From contig DHOR01000021.1 of NCBI GenBank assembly GCA_002409995.1, positions 1 to 12,689 on the forward strand: a stretch of DNA of 12,689 bases. Direction: 5' to 3'. The translations under genes were made by a program, and so were the position numbers. The notes beneath the pieces are model-generated. The model was not told the origin of the DNA and did no database searches. It saw only the letters and a list, made by a program, of their open reading frames with translations. The stretch is from Hungatella sp. UBA5385 (lineage in GTDB: Bacteria > Bacillota > Clostridia > Lachnospirales > Lachnospiraceae). Of this stretch, positions 1 to 5,308 are shown piece by piece. Numbering within the stretch: the stretch's first letter is position 1; every line of letters starts with the position of its first letter.

Positions 1-46
1 TTTTGTTTAAAATCAGGTTTGATAGTAGTAATTTTCTCCTAACAGG

Positions 47-83
47 GCAGACAGGATTTTATGATCCTGTTGGCTCTGCTTTT
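47..83 (+). terminator. Possible terminator of a gene upstream of the window
   Basis: A 7-bp stem (ACAGGAT 51-57 with ATCCTGT 64-70, loop of 6) can be extended by GCAG 47-50 with CTGC 76-79 across a 5-nt bulge, and is followed by TTTT. It lies upstream of the promoter proposed for the next gene, so it probably ends a transcript entering from the left. The bulge and short T run make it imperfect; a leader hairpin is the alternative. Confidence 0.4.
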
Positions 84-93
84 CTGGCTTTTG

Positions 94-122
94 TTGCATT
101 TTATAAAAATCCCCATTATAAT
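94..122 (+). promoter_or_regulatory. Sigma-A-type promoter for the fchA-folD pair
   Basis: A perfect -10 box TATAAT (117-122) lies 17 nt after a weak -35 TTGCAT (94-99). It would start transcription near 129 and give a leader of about 57 nt before the cyclohydrolase gene. I looked for folate (THF) riboswitch features in the leader and saw none. Confidence 0.5.
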
Positions 123-185
123 AAACTCAATTAAATTTCAATTTACCTATAAACCAAATCTTATTATGAAAGGCAGTGCATCAAA

Positions 186-812
186 ATGATAAAAGACATG
201 ACAACCACCAATTTCCTCGAAGCCCTCTCCTCCAAGTCCCCCACCCCAGGCGGCGGTGGAGCCGCCGCCCTTGGCGGAGCCATAGGAGCAGCCTTAGGCG
301 AAATGGTAGGAAACCTAACCATAGGAAAGAAGAAATATGCAGAAGTAGAAGATGAGGTAAAAGAACTATTACACAAACTAGAAGAATTACGCAAACAGTT
401 TCTAAAGCTTGCAGATGAAGATGCAGTAGTATTTACTCCTCTGGCAGCAGCCTACAGTCTTCCAACAGGTACAGAGGAAGAAAAAGCTCACAAAGAAAAA
501 GTGCTGGAAAAACACCTTCTGGAAGCCAGCCTTGTACCCATTGCTGTAATGGAGCGGTCCATGGAAGCTCTTGCTATTCTGGAGATTCTGGGAGAAAAGG
601 GAAGCACAATGGCAATCAGTGATGTAGGAGTTGGTGTTCAGTTTATCCGCAGTGCTCTTTTAGGTGCAGTGATGAATGTGTCCATTAATACAAAATCCAT
701 GAAAAACCGCAAAAAGGCAGAGGAACTTGACCACTATGCAGAACACATGGTAAGAGAAGGAAGTGCTAAGGCGGACAAAATCTATGAAAATGTTGCAAAC
801 GCACTGAAATAG
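186..812 (+). CDS. fchA: FchA-type methenyltetrahydrofolate cyclohydrolase (cyclodeaminase family)
   Basis: This 208-residue protein belongs to the formiminotransferase-cyclodeaminase C-terminal family. In Clostridia such stand-alone proteins hydrolyse 5,10-methenyl-THF to 10-formyl-THF in the cytoplasm, within the one-carbon (and, in acetogens, methyl) branch. The N-terminus has the family's glycine-rich stretch (SPTPGGGGAAALGGAIG, about residues 18-34) followed by NLTIGKKKY; the rest is helix-rich, and the length is normal. The ATG at 186 is taken because the only Shine-Dalgarno-like sequence, a weak AAAGG at 169-173, precedes it; an ATG at 198 has none. The gene ends 12 nt before the likely folD start, so the two are almost surely co-transcribed. 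That FolD has lost its own cyclohydrolase residues supports this assignment. The first 80 or so codons have a different codon bias from the rest. A formiminoglycine or formimino-THF cyclodeaminase role is less likely here. Confidence 0.85.
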   Translation: MIKDMTTTNFLEALSSKSPTPGGGGAAALGGAIGAALGEMVGNLTIGKKKYAEVEDEVKELLHKLEELRKQFLKLADEDAVVFTPLAAAYSLPTGTEEEKAHKEKVLEKHLLEASLVPIAVMERSMEALAILEILGEKGSTMAISDVGVGVQFIRSALLGAVMNVSINTKSMKNRKKAEELDHYAEHMVREGSAKADKIYENVANALK

Positions 813-824
813 GGAGGTATGACA

Positions 825-1667
825 ATGATTACATTAAAAGGTGCAGAGGTATCTGCAAAAATTAAGGAACAGGTTCAAGAGCTACTTCACGACTGCAAAG
901 GCCATGTTCCCAAATTAGCCATAGTCCGTGTAGGGGAAAATCCCGATGATTTATCCTATGAGCGTGGGGCACTAAAAAAAATGGAGGCTTTTGGTCTTCT
1001 GGCAGAAAGCTATGCATTTCCAGCAGATATTAGTGATGAGGATTTTAAAGAGGCATTTCAGAAGATCAATGAAGACATTTCCGTAGATGGAATTCTCCTT
1101 CTTCGTCCCCTTCCAAACCAGATTTGTGAAAAGGATATAGAGAAAATGATAGATCCTTTAAAGGATTTAGATGGTATTTCTCCGGACAATATTGCCAGAG
1201 TGTTTGCAGGTGATGATACGGGGTTTGCTCCATGTACAGCAGAAGCTGTTGTGGAAGTGCTGAAGGCAAATGACATTTCCCTGACAGGAAAACGGGTCAC
1301 AATTGTAGGGAGAAGCATGGTTGTGGGGAAACCCCTTTCAATGCTGCTGTTAAAAGAAAATGCAACGGTCACCATTTGCCATACAAAGACAATTAATATA
1401 AAAGATACCTGTAAACAGGCAGAAATCCTTATTGCAGCAGCAGGCCAGGCTAAAATGATTGATGCATCTTATGTAGGGCAGGATGCAATTGTCATTGACG
1501 TAGGAATTAATGTGGATGAAAATGGAAAGCTCTGTGGTGATGTGGATTTTTCTTCTCTTGAAGGAACTGCTTCCATGGCAACTCCTGTTCCCGGAGGTAT
1601 TGGAGCTGTAACAACAGCGGTTCTGGCAAAACATCTGGTTCAGGCTGCAATAAGAAGCAGGCTGTAA
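825..1667 (+). CDS. folD: Methylene-THF dehydrogenase of the FolD family, cyclohydrolase site degraded
   Basis: FolD oxidises 5,10-methylene-THF to methenyl-THF with NAD(P) and usually also hydrolyses it to 10-formyl-THF. The ATG at 825 (280 aa) is preferred because GGAGG (813-817) is 7 nt away; an ATG at 819 is only 1 nt from it. The Rossmann part is canonical (GRSMVVGKP, then ATVTICHTKT; GDVDF and TPVPGGIGAVTTAVL near the end). A gapless match to E. coli FolD around the folate site keeps Tyr50 (Y45 here) and Asp121 (D116 in DLDG) but replaces the catalytic Lys54 by Ala49 and Gln98 by Leu93. In this family those two residues are needed for cyclohydrolase but not for dehydrogenase activity. 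I infer a monofunctional dehydrogenase working with the adjacent FchA. The last codons lie in a 17-bp repeat that appears to have changed the C-terminus. Confidence 0.92.
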   Translation: MITLKGAEVSAKIKEQVQELLHDCKGHVPKLAIVRVGENPDDLSYERGALKKMEAFGLLAESYAFPADISDEDFKEAFQKINEDISVDGILLLRPLPNQICEKDIEKMIDPLKDLDGISPDNIARVFAGDDTGFAPCTAEAVVEVLKANDISLTGKRVTIVGRSMVVGKPLSMLLLKENATVTICHTKTINIKDTCKQAEILIAAAGQAKMIDASYVGQDAIVIDVGINVDENGKLCGDVDFSSLEGTASMATPVPGGIGAVTTAVLAKHLVQAAIRSRL

Positions 1668-1691
1668 AAAGAAGCAGGCTGCAATAAGAAG
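1641..1691 (+). repeat. Three tandem 17-bp units across the folD stop codon
   Basis: Units are 1641-1657 (CAGGCTGCAATAAGAAG), 1658-1674 (two changes, TA for CA and A for T) and 1675-1691 (identical to the first), followed by a decayed start of another (CATGG). As 17 is not a multiple of three, the second unit is read in a new frame and supplies the folD TAA stop at 1665-1667. Confidence 0.9.
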
Positions 1692-1754
1692 CATGGTTAC
1701 AAAATAAATGAGTGCTGTTAAATAATTTGTAATCATTACTTAAGAAAAATTGTA

Positions 1755-1782
1755 TTGAATGTACCAAAGAATCTGTCATAAT
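1755..1782 (+). promoter_or_regulatory. Promoter of the flotillin gene
   Basis: TTGAAT (1755-1760), a 16-nt spacer and CATAAT (1777-1782). Transcription would start near 1789, leaving a leader of about 42 nt. The leader contains a small hairpin, GTCTG-TAAA-CAGAC (1803-1816), directly before the Shine-Dalgarno AGAAGGGG (1817-1824). No clear terminator separates this promoter from folD, so some read-through is possible. Confidence 0.5.
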
Positions 1783-1830
1783 AATATAGTAACTATAACA
1801 GCGTCTGTAAACAGACAGAAGGGGTATGAG

Positions 1831-3357
1831 ATGTTTGGATTTTTAGCAGAAAACATGGGCCAAATTCTAATTATTATTGCAGTAATTGCAGTGATTTTTA
1901 TTCTGGCATCAGGGTATGTAAAAGCACCACCGGATACCGCATTTATTATTTCGGGTCTCAGAAGGAAAACTGTAATAGGGAAGGCAAGTATTAAGATACC
2001 ATTTTTGGAAAGAATGGATAAACTGAGTCTGAAGCTGATTCCTATTGATGTTAAGACTTCCAATGCAGTACCTACAGCAGATTACATCAACATTCAGGTA
2101 GATGCTGCCGTTAACGTTAAGATCAGCAGTGATCCGGGAAGACTTTCCCTGGCAGCTCAAAACTTCTTAAATCAGGATACCGATTACATAGGAAGAATAT
2201 CAAGAGAAGTGCTGGAAGGTAACATGCGTGAGATTGTTGGGCGCATGCGGCTGGAGGAAATGGTCAGTGACAGAATAAAATTTGCGGAGCTGGTTAAGGA
2301 AAATGCAATGCCTGACTTAGCAGCCATGGGACTTGATATTGTCAGCTTTAATGTACAGAATTTCTTTGATGCCAATGGAGTGATTGATGACCTTGGTATA
2401 GATAACATTTCCCAGATTAAGAAGAAAGCAGCCATTGCAAAGGCAGAGGCAGATAAGGAAATTGCTATTGCCAAAGCATCTGCTGATAAGCAGGCTAATG
2501 ACGCAAGGATCAATGCAGAGCGTGAGATTGCCATTAAGAACAATGAGCTGGATATGCAGAAATCTGAGTTAAAGAAGAATGCAGATGTTAAGAAAGCGGA
2601 GGCAGATGCTGCTTACCAGATTCAGCAGGAAGAGCAGCGTCGAACCATTGAGGTTACATCTGCTGATGCTGATATTGCTAAACAGGAAAAAGAAGTTGTG
2701 ATCAAACAGAAAGAGGCGGAAGTAATGGAGAAGTCTCTTGATGCAGAGATCAGGAAAAAAGCGGAGGCTGATCGATTTGCACGTCAGCAGAAGGCCGAGG
2801 CAGAGCTTTATGAGCGCCAGAAGAATGCAGAAGCCAAGAAGTTTGAGGTTGTGCAGGAGGCAGAGGCTCAGAAATCCAGAGCGGAGGCTGAGCGTTTTAC
2901 AAAGGAACAGGAAGCTCAGGGGATCCGTATGGTAGGTGAGGCGGAAGCTGAAGCAGTAAAAGCCAGAGGTCTTGCAGAAGCGGAGGCCATGGAGAAGAAG
3001 GCAGAGGCATACCAGAAGTACAACAATGCAGCTGTTGCTGAAATGATTATCAAAGTTCTTCCTGATATTGCAGGCAAGATTGCAGAACCACTTAGCCAGA
3101 TCGATAAGATCACGATTATTGGCGGCGGTGACAGCAATGGTAGTCTTGATGCAGTTTCCGGTAATGTTCCGGCAGTTATGGCAAAGCTTTTTGAGTCCAT
3201 GAAGGAAACAACAGGAATTGATTTAACAGAGATTGTAAAAGCAGGAACCTATGATGCAAAGGTAAACAGAAATATCAATGTATCAGGTATGCCTGATATT
3301 ACCATAACACCTGGAAATGTTCAGACTATGGAGAAAGATCAGGAGTCAGAAACATAA
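1831..3357 (+). CDS. floT: Flotillin-like SPFH membrane scaffold protein (FloT/YuaG type)
   Basis: The 508-residue product is close in length to B. subtilis FloT (YuaG). Flotillins form oligomers in functional membrane microdomains that influence membrane fluidity, secretion and signalling. There is one N-terminal membrane segment (about residues 9-30, GQILIIIAVIAVIFILASGYV), an SPFH/PHB domain (about 30-190, with TADYINIQVDAAVNVKIS), and a long Ala/Glu/Lys-rich coiled coil (about 200-410, many EAEA-type repeats). A C-terminal tail (VLPDIAGKIAEPLSQIDKI, then a Gly-rich turn) is typical of the family. The start at 1831 has AGAAGGGG 6 nt upstream; the longer frame from 1759 overlaps the -35 box and is rejected. 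In Bacillus the partner NfeD-like gene (yuaF) is adjacent; none is in this window. Two near-identical coding stretches at 2761 and 2881 reflect the coiled-coil repeats. Confidence 0.93.
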   Translation: MFGFLAENMGQILIIIAVIAVIFILASGYVKAPPDTAFIISGLRRKTVIGKASIKIPFLERMDKLSLKLIPIDVKTSNAVPTADYINIQVDAAVNVKISSDPGRLSLAAQNFLNQDTDYIGRISREVLEGNMREIVGRMRLEEMVSDRIKFAELVKENAMPDLAAMGLDIVSFNVQNFFDANGVIDDLGIDNISQIKKKAAIAKAEADKEIAIAKASADKQANDARINAEREIAIKNNELDMQKSELKKNADVKKAEADAAYQIQQEEQRRTIEVTSADADIAKQEKEVVIKQKEAEVMEKSLDAEIRKKAEADRFARQQKAEAELYERQKNAEAKKFEVVQEAEAQKSRAEAERFTKEQEAQGIRMVGEAEAEAVKARGLAEAEAMEKKAEAYQKYNNAAVAEMIIKVLPDIAGKIAEPLSQIDKITIIGGGDSNGSLDAVSGNVPAVMAKLFESMKETTGIDLTEIVKAGTYDAKVNRNINVSGMPDITITPGNVQTMEKDQESET

Positions 3358-3368
3358 AATAATAAAAA

Positions 3369-3417
3369 GCATCCAATTAAAAGGCTGGCAAGTTACCTTC
3401 GAATTGGATGTTTTTTT
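3369..3417. terminator. Bidirectional terminator between floT and thiT
   Basis: CATCCAATT (3370-3378) pairs with AATTGGATG (3402-3410). An A run (3364-3368) precedes it and seven T follow (3411-3417), so it can end transcription on both strands. The 23-nt loop has a further AAGG/CCTT pairing. It lies 12 nt after floT and 41 nt after thiT, which converge on it. Confidence 0.85.
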
Positions 3418-3457
3418 ATATCATAGGAGAAATATCAAAAACAATTCCTATATGACT

Positions 3458-4129
3458 TTATTCGTTAACAGCCTGTCGTTTTACCTGAGCGATGGCATTA
3501 GCCACAGGTGGCAGACAGAGAACGATCACAGTAAGTATCAGCTCCGGGAAAATATAGGTGGCATTGTATCCAGCGGTATAAAGAAATGGATTCATGCCTT
3601 CCGGCGCATAGGAAGCGAAGAATATGTAACCGGAAATCACATGGAATACGTAACGTCCCAAAGCACCTGCAATATAACCAATAATCAGACCATGCTTTTT
3701 ATTGCTAAAAAATCCTGAAAGTCCCAAAGCGCCAAAGGCCAGGGGGTAATCCATAAGCACCTGAAGTGGGGCAAATATGTAGGGCTCTGAGATAAACTGA
3801 AGGATACCATAAGCAATTCCTGTCATTAGTCCTGTTTTTGCTCCATAAATATATCCGATGAGACAAATGAACATCATGGAGAACAGAGTAATGGAACCGC
3901 CAAATGGCAGTGAGGCAAACTTGATGATGGAAGCTACCATTGCAAGTGCCATAGCCACGGAACAGAATACCAGCTGCTTGGTTTGCATCTTCTTTGTCCT
4001 GACTGTTGATTTACTGATTACGTGAATGCCAAACAGAAAAGCAGCCAGAAGCAGAATCATCAGGACATAGCCGGCTGGTTTTAAGATATATTCGCTGTCT
4101 TCGGCAACGTAAGTTAAGAAAAATGACAT
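3458..4129 (-). CDS. thiT: Thiamine-specific ECF transporter S component ThiT
   Basis: ThiT is the membrane substrate-binding subunit that captures thiamine and docks on the shared ECF module (EcfT plus two ATPases), which is not in this window. The 223-aa product is highly hydrophobic and carries the family pattern: SITLFSMMF, IGYIYGAKTGLMTG, an aromatic/acidic LMDYPLAFGALGLSGFF segment, and GRYVFHVISGYIFFASYAP, whose His and aromatics match thiamine-contacting positions of Lactococcus ThiT; a later YNATYI gives the conserved Asn. It is about 40 residues longer than L. lactis ThiT because of an extra N-terminal helix (about residues 19-38). I believe this is common in Lachnospiraceae. The ATG has AGGAGG 8 nt upstream, inside the riboswitch expression platform, which fixes the start. 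The TPP riboswitch supports thiamine as substrate. Confidence 0.92.
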   Translation of the reverse strand: MSFFLTYVAEDSEYILKPAGYVLMILLLAAFLFGIHVISKSTVRTKKMQTKQLVFCSVAMALAMVASIIKFASLPFGGSITLFSMMFICLIGYIYGAKTGLMTGIAYGILQFISEPYIFAPLQVLMDYPLAFGALGLSGFFSNKKHGLIIGYIAGALGRYVFHVISGYIFFASYAPEGMNPFLYTAGYNATYIFPELILTVIVLCLPPVANAIAQVKRQAVNE

Positions 4130-4164
4130 AAAAAAATCCTCCTTTGCATTTACACAGGAGGGGA
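4130..4164 (-). promoter_or_regulatory. Riboswitch expression platform: hairpin over the thiT Shine-Dalgarno
   Basis: On the minus strand CCTCCT (4156-4161) pairs exactly with AGGAGG (4138-4143) across a 12-nt loop. AGGAGG is the thiT Shine-Dalgarno, with the start codon 8 nt beyond, so the hairpin would block translation. The 8 nt between are ATTTTTTT, so the same hairpin could also terminate transcription. TCCCCT (4159-4164), overlapping the blocking strand, is complementary to AGGGGA (4258-4263) at the 5' side of the aptamer, a candidate anti-sequestering pairing when TPP is absent. Confidence 0.7.
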
Positions 4165-4184
4165 CTACTTTACGAAGTAATAAT

Positions 4185-4270
4185 TAAGGCTTCCTTACGC
4201 CGGTATTATCCGGTTCAAGTAGTGAGGGTCAGGTTGTACCATTCTCAGCCGTTGGGCTCCCCTAGCGTGT
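4185..4270 (-). ncRNA. TPP (THI-box) riboswitch controlling thiT
   Basis: Read on the minus strand, the conserved aptamer core is present in order: AGGGGAGCCC, GGCTGAGA (CTGAGA at 4243-4248), ACCTGA, ACCGGATAATACCGG (GGATAAT at 4205-4211) and GCGTAAGGAAG (4190-4200; consensus GCGTAGGGAAG). It binds thiamine pyrophosphate and should switch off the downstream thiamine transporter. The closing P1 stem appears short (GCT with AGC). Promoter upstream and platform downstream are annotated separately. Confidence 0.95.
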
Positions 4271-4298
4271 CTTTTTCTTTATATTGTTTACACTTGTG

Positions 4299-4327
4299 AG
4301 TATACTCTGGATTTTTGAGGCTGTCAA
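4299..4327 (-). promoter_or_regulatory. Promoter of the thiT riboswitch transcript
   Basis: On the minus strand a consensus -35 TTGACA (4322-4327), a 17-nt spacer and -10 TATACT (4299-4304). Transcription would begin near 4292, giving a leader of about 160 nt that contains the whole TPP aptamer. The -35 box lies in sequence that resembles the outer arm of the neighbouring palindromic element. Confidence 0.8.
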
Positions 4328-4335
4328 GGGGGTGA

Positions 4336-4582
4336 GGAAAAATAAAATGGCATCACCGGAGCTGTTGATTTGTGCAGGCTGTCGCTGCATCTTAGAATAT
4401 TACAGTGTGGAGAGAACGGATAAAATCTGACTTCCAAGTCAGATTTTAAAGCGACTGGAATTGGATTTTCATCAGAAAATCCAATGACTGGAGCTGATTC
4501 CGTTATCGCAGCGCTGTAATATTCTTAGAAGCAGCCCAGCCGAACCCATGAAACAGCTCCGGTGATGCCATTTTATTTTTCC
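4336..4582. repeat. 247-bp palindromic element with perfect 31-bp inverted ends
   Basis: Arms 4336-4366 and 4552-4582 are perfect inverted repeats of 31 bp. Inside, 4384-4405 pairs with 4514-4535 (20 of 22), then GAGAACGGA (4412-4420) with TCCGTTATC (4499-4507, one mismatch). The centre holds two perfect hairpins: 4422-4447 (12-bp arms almost touching) and 4460-4485 (11-bp arms, loop ATCA). The second is bounded exactly by the 7-bp direct repeat GACTGGA (4453-4459, 4486-4492). Beyond the perfect arms, weaker mirror similarity continues to about 4312 and 4610 (GCTGTCAA on both sides). No coding frame is seen inside. It resembles a MITE-like or structured intergenic repeat; I do not recognise a named family. 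Confidence 0.85.
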
Positions 4583-4604
4583 GGCTACGGTATTGACAGC
4601 TCGG
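4558..4604 (+). repeat. Block A, copy 1
   Basis: A 47-bp sequence from TCCGGTGATGCC to CAGCTCGG. It matches 5177-5223 at 44 of 47 positions in the same orientation. Its first 25 bp belong to the right arm of the palindromic element, so block A is an arm plus its outer flank. Confidence 0.9.
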
Positions 4605-4629
4605 AAAAAATGTGAAAAAATAACAGGGA

Positions 4630-4670
4630 TGTTTCACGAAGGTTTTGATGTCAACGGTTTTCACCAGGTT
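4630..4670 (+). repeat. Block B, copy 1
   Basis: A 41-bp sequence beginning TGTTTCACGAAGG that matches 5129-5167 at about 35 positions with two single-base gaps, in the same orientation. Weak similarity extends upstream (AAAAT.. CAGG). Here B follows A; at the second site B precedes A. Confidence 0.8.
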
Positions 4671-4694
4671 GTTTTTATTCCCCTACCTGCTATA

Positions 4695-5033
4695 TCATTT
4701 GTTCCGATTACATATCTCAAAAAAAGTACTTATAGTATCTTTCAGCTCATCACTGAACTCTTCCAGGTCTTCAATGCTGATTGCACCTTCATTTATAAGC
4801 GAAATAATGTTATAAATAAGGTTCGACCGGCTCATTTCTAATTGAACACCAGTCTTCTTCTTATCTTCCTTTATTCTCTTGCTCAGCCCCCAAAACTTTT
4901 CCGATGGTTTAGTGTCTTCACTTAGTAACTCTATATATTCCTTATTGAGCCTGTCCATATAGGCTTCCTGCCAATCAGCAATTTTATTTCTAAAAAGCGT
5001 CCAGTCCTTCTTAGTAAATTTCTGGTCCTGCAT
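4695..5033 (-). CDS. Small acidic helical protein, uncharacterised
   Basis: I cannot assign a function to this 112-residue product. It looks like a real gene: GGGAGG (5043-5048) lies 9 nt before the ATG and a near-consensus promoter lies just upstream. The protein is soluble-looking, rich in Lys, Glu and Asp, and predicted mainly helical. Notable segments are DWTLFRNKIADWQEAYMDRL, then EYIELLS, KFWGLSKRIKEDKK and a C-terminal EDLEEFSDELKDTI. Similar small proteins seem familiar to me from Lachnospiraceae genomes, but that is memory rather than evidence. There is no membrane segment, signal peptide, zinc-binding Cys cluster or recognisable DNA-binding motif. It stands alone between the B repeats, with no obvious terminator of its own other than the palindromic element downstream. 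Confidence 0.75.
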   Translation of the reverse strand: MQDQKFTKKDWTLFRNKIADWQEAYMDRLNKEYIELLSEDTKPSEKFWGLSKRIKEDKKKTGVQLEMSRSNLIYNIISLINEGAISIEDLEEFSDELKDTISTFFEICNRNK

Positions 5034-5076
5034 AGCCTCAAACCTCCCATTAATTTCAGATCATATCCTTTTATTT

Positions 5077-5105
5077 ATTGTATCGCTATTTTGTGATTTT
5101 TTCAA
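5077..5105 (-). promoter_or_regulatory. Promoter of the small gene 4695-5033
   Basis: On the minus strand TTGAAA (5100-5105), a 17-nt spacer and TACAAT (5077-5082). Transcription would start near 5070, about 37 nt before the ATG. It lies between block B copy 2 and the gene. Confidence 0.7.
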
Positions 5106-5128
5106 TGCATCAAAGACAAAATCAGGAT

Positions 5129-5167
5129 TGTTTCACGAAGGTTTGATGGCAACAGTCTTCATCGGTT
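5129..5167 (+). repeat. Block B, copy 2
   Basis: Second copy of the TGTTTCACGAAGG motif with its downstream flank (TTTGATGGCAAC and on). It is followed 9 nt later by block A copy 2, so the order is reversed relative to the first site while the orientation is the same. Confidence 0.8.
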
Positions 5168-5176
5168 TCCTTCAAA

Positions 5177-5223
5177 TCCGGTGATGCCATTTTATTTTTC
5201 CGGCTACGGTATCGGCAACTCGG
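5177..5223 (+). repeat. Block A, copy 2 (solo arm of the palindromic element)
   Basis: Matches 4558-4604 at 44 of 47 positions; the three changes are TTGACAG to TCGGCAA near the 3' end. There is no inverted partner nearby, so this is a solo arm. It ends 24 nt before the -35 box of the HD-domain gene. Confidence 0.9.
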
Positions 5224-5246
5224 GGGAATATTTTGTAAAAATTATA

Positions 5247-5275
5247 TTGAGAGTTGGAGGGGTTTCAGATATTAT
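5247..5275 (+). promoter_or_regulatory. Promoter of the HD-domain gene
   Basis: TTGAGA (5247-5252), a 17-nt spacer and TATTAT (5270-5275). Transcription would start near 5282, leaving a leader of about 27 nt to the ATG at 5309. Confidence 0.6.
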
Positions 5276-5308
5276 AGTGAGAGAATAAATAGATAAAGTG
5301 AGGTTAAT

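Noticed and set aside
1..185. A folate (THF) riboswitch before fchA
   Set aside because: Neither the conserved core nor the usual leader structure is recognisable; the only hairpin lies upstream of the promoter.
1350..1779. Minus-strand open frames of 90-128 codons over folD and the folD-floT gap
   Set aside because: They are antisense to a well-conserved gene, have Cys/His/Leu-rich compositions typical of shadow frames and lack ribosome sites.
1759..1830. Upstream ATG start for flotillin
   Set aside because: It overlaps the -35 box of the likely promoter, lacks a Shine-Dalgarno and would put a polar stretch before the membrane anchor; 1831 has AGAAGGGG.
4593..4841. An 82-codon plus-strand open frame crossing blocks A and B
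   Set aside because: It has no Shine-Dalgarno, half of it is antisense to the small gene 4695-5033, and the rest is repeat sequence; the minus-strand gene has both promoter and ribosome site.
4336..5223. CRISPR array or retron-like non-coding RNA
   Set aside because: Only two copies of each block exist, without regular spacers, and there is no cas or reverse transcriptase gene in the window.
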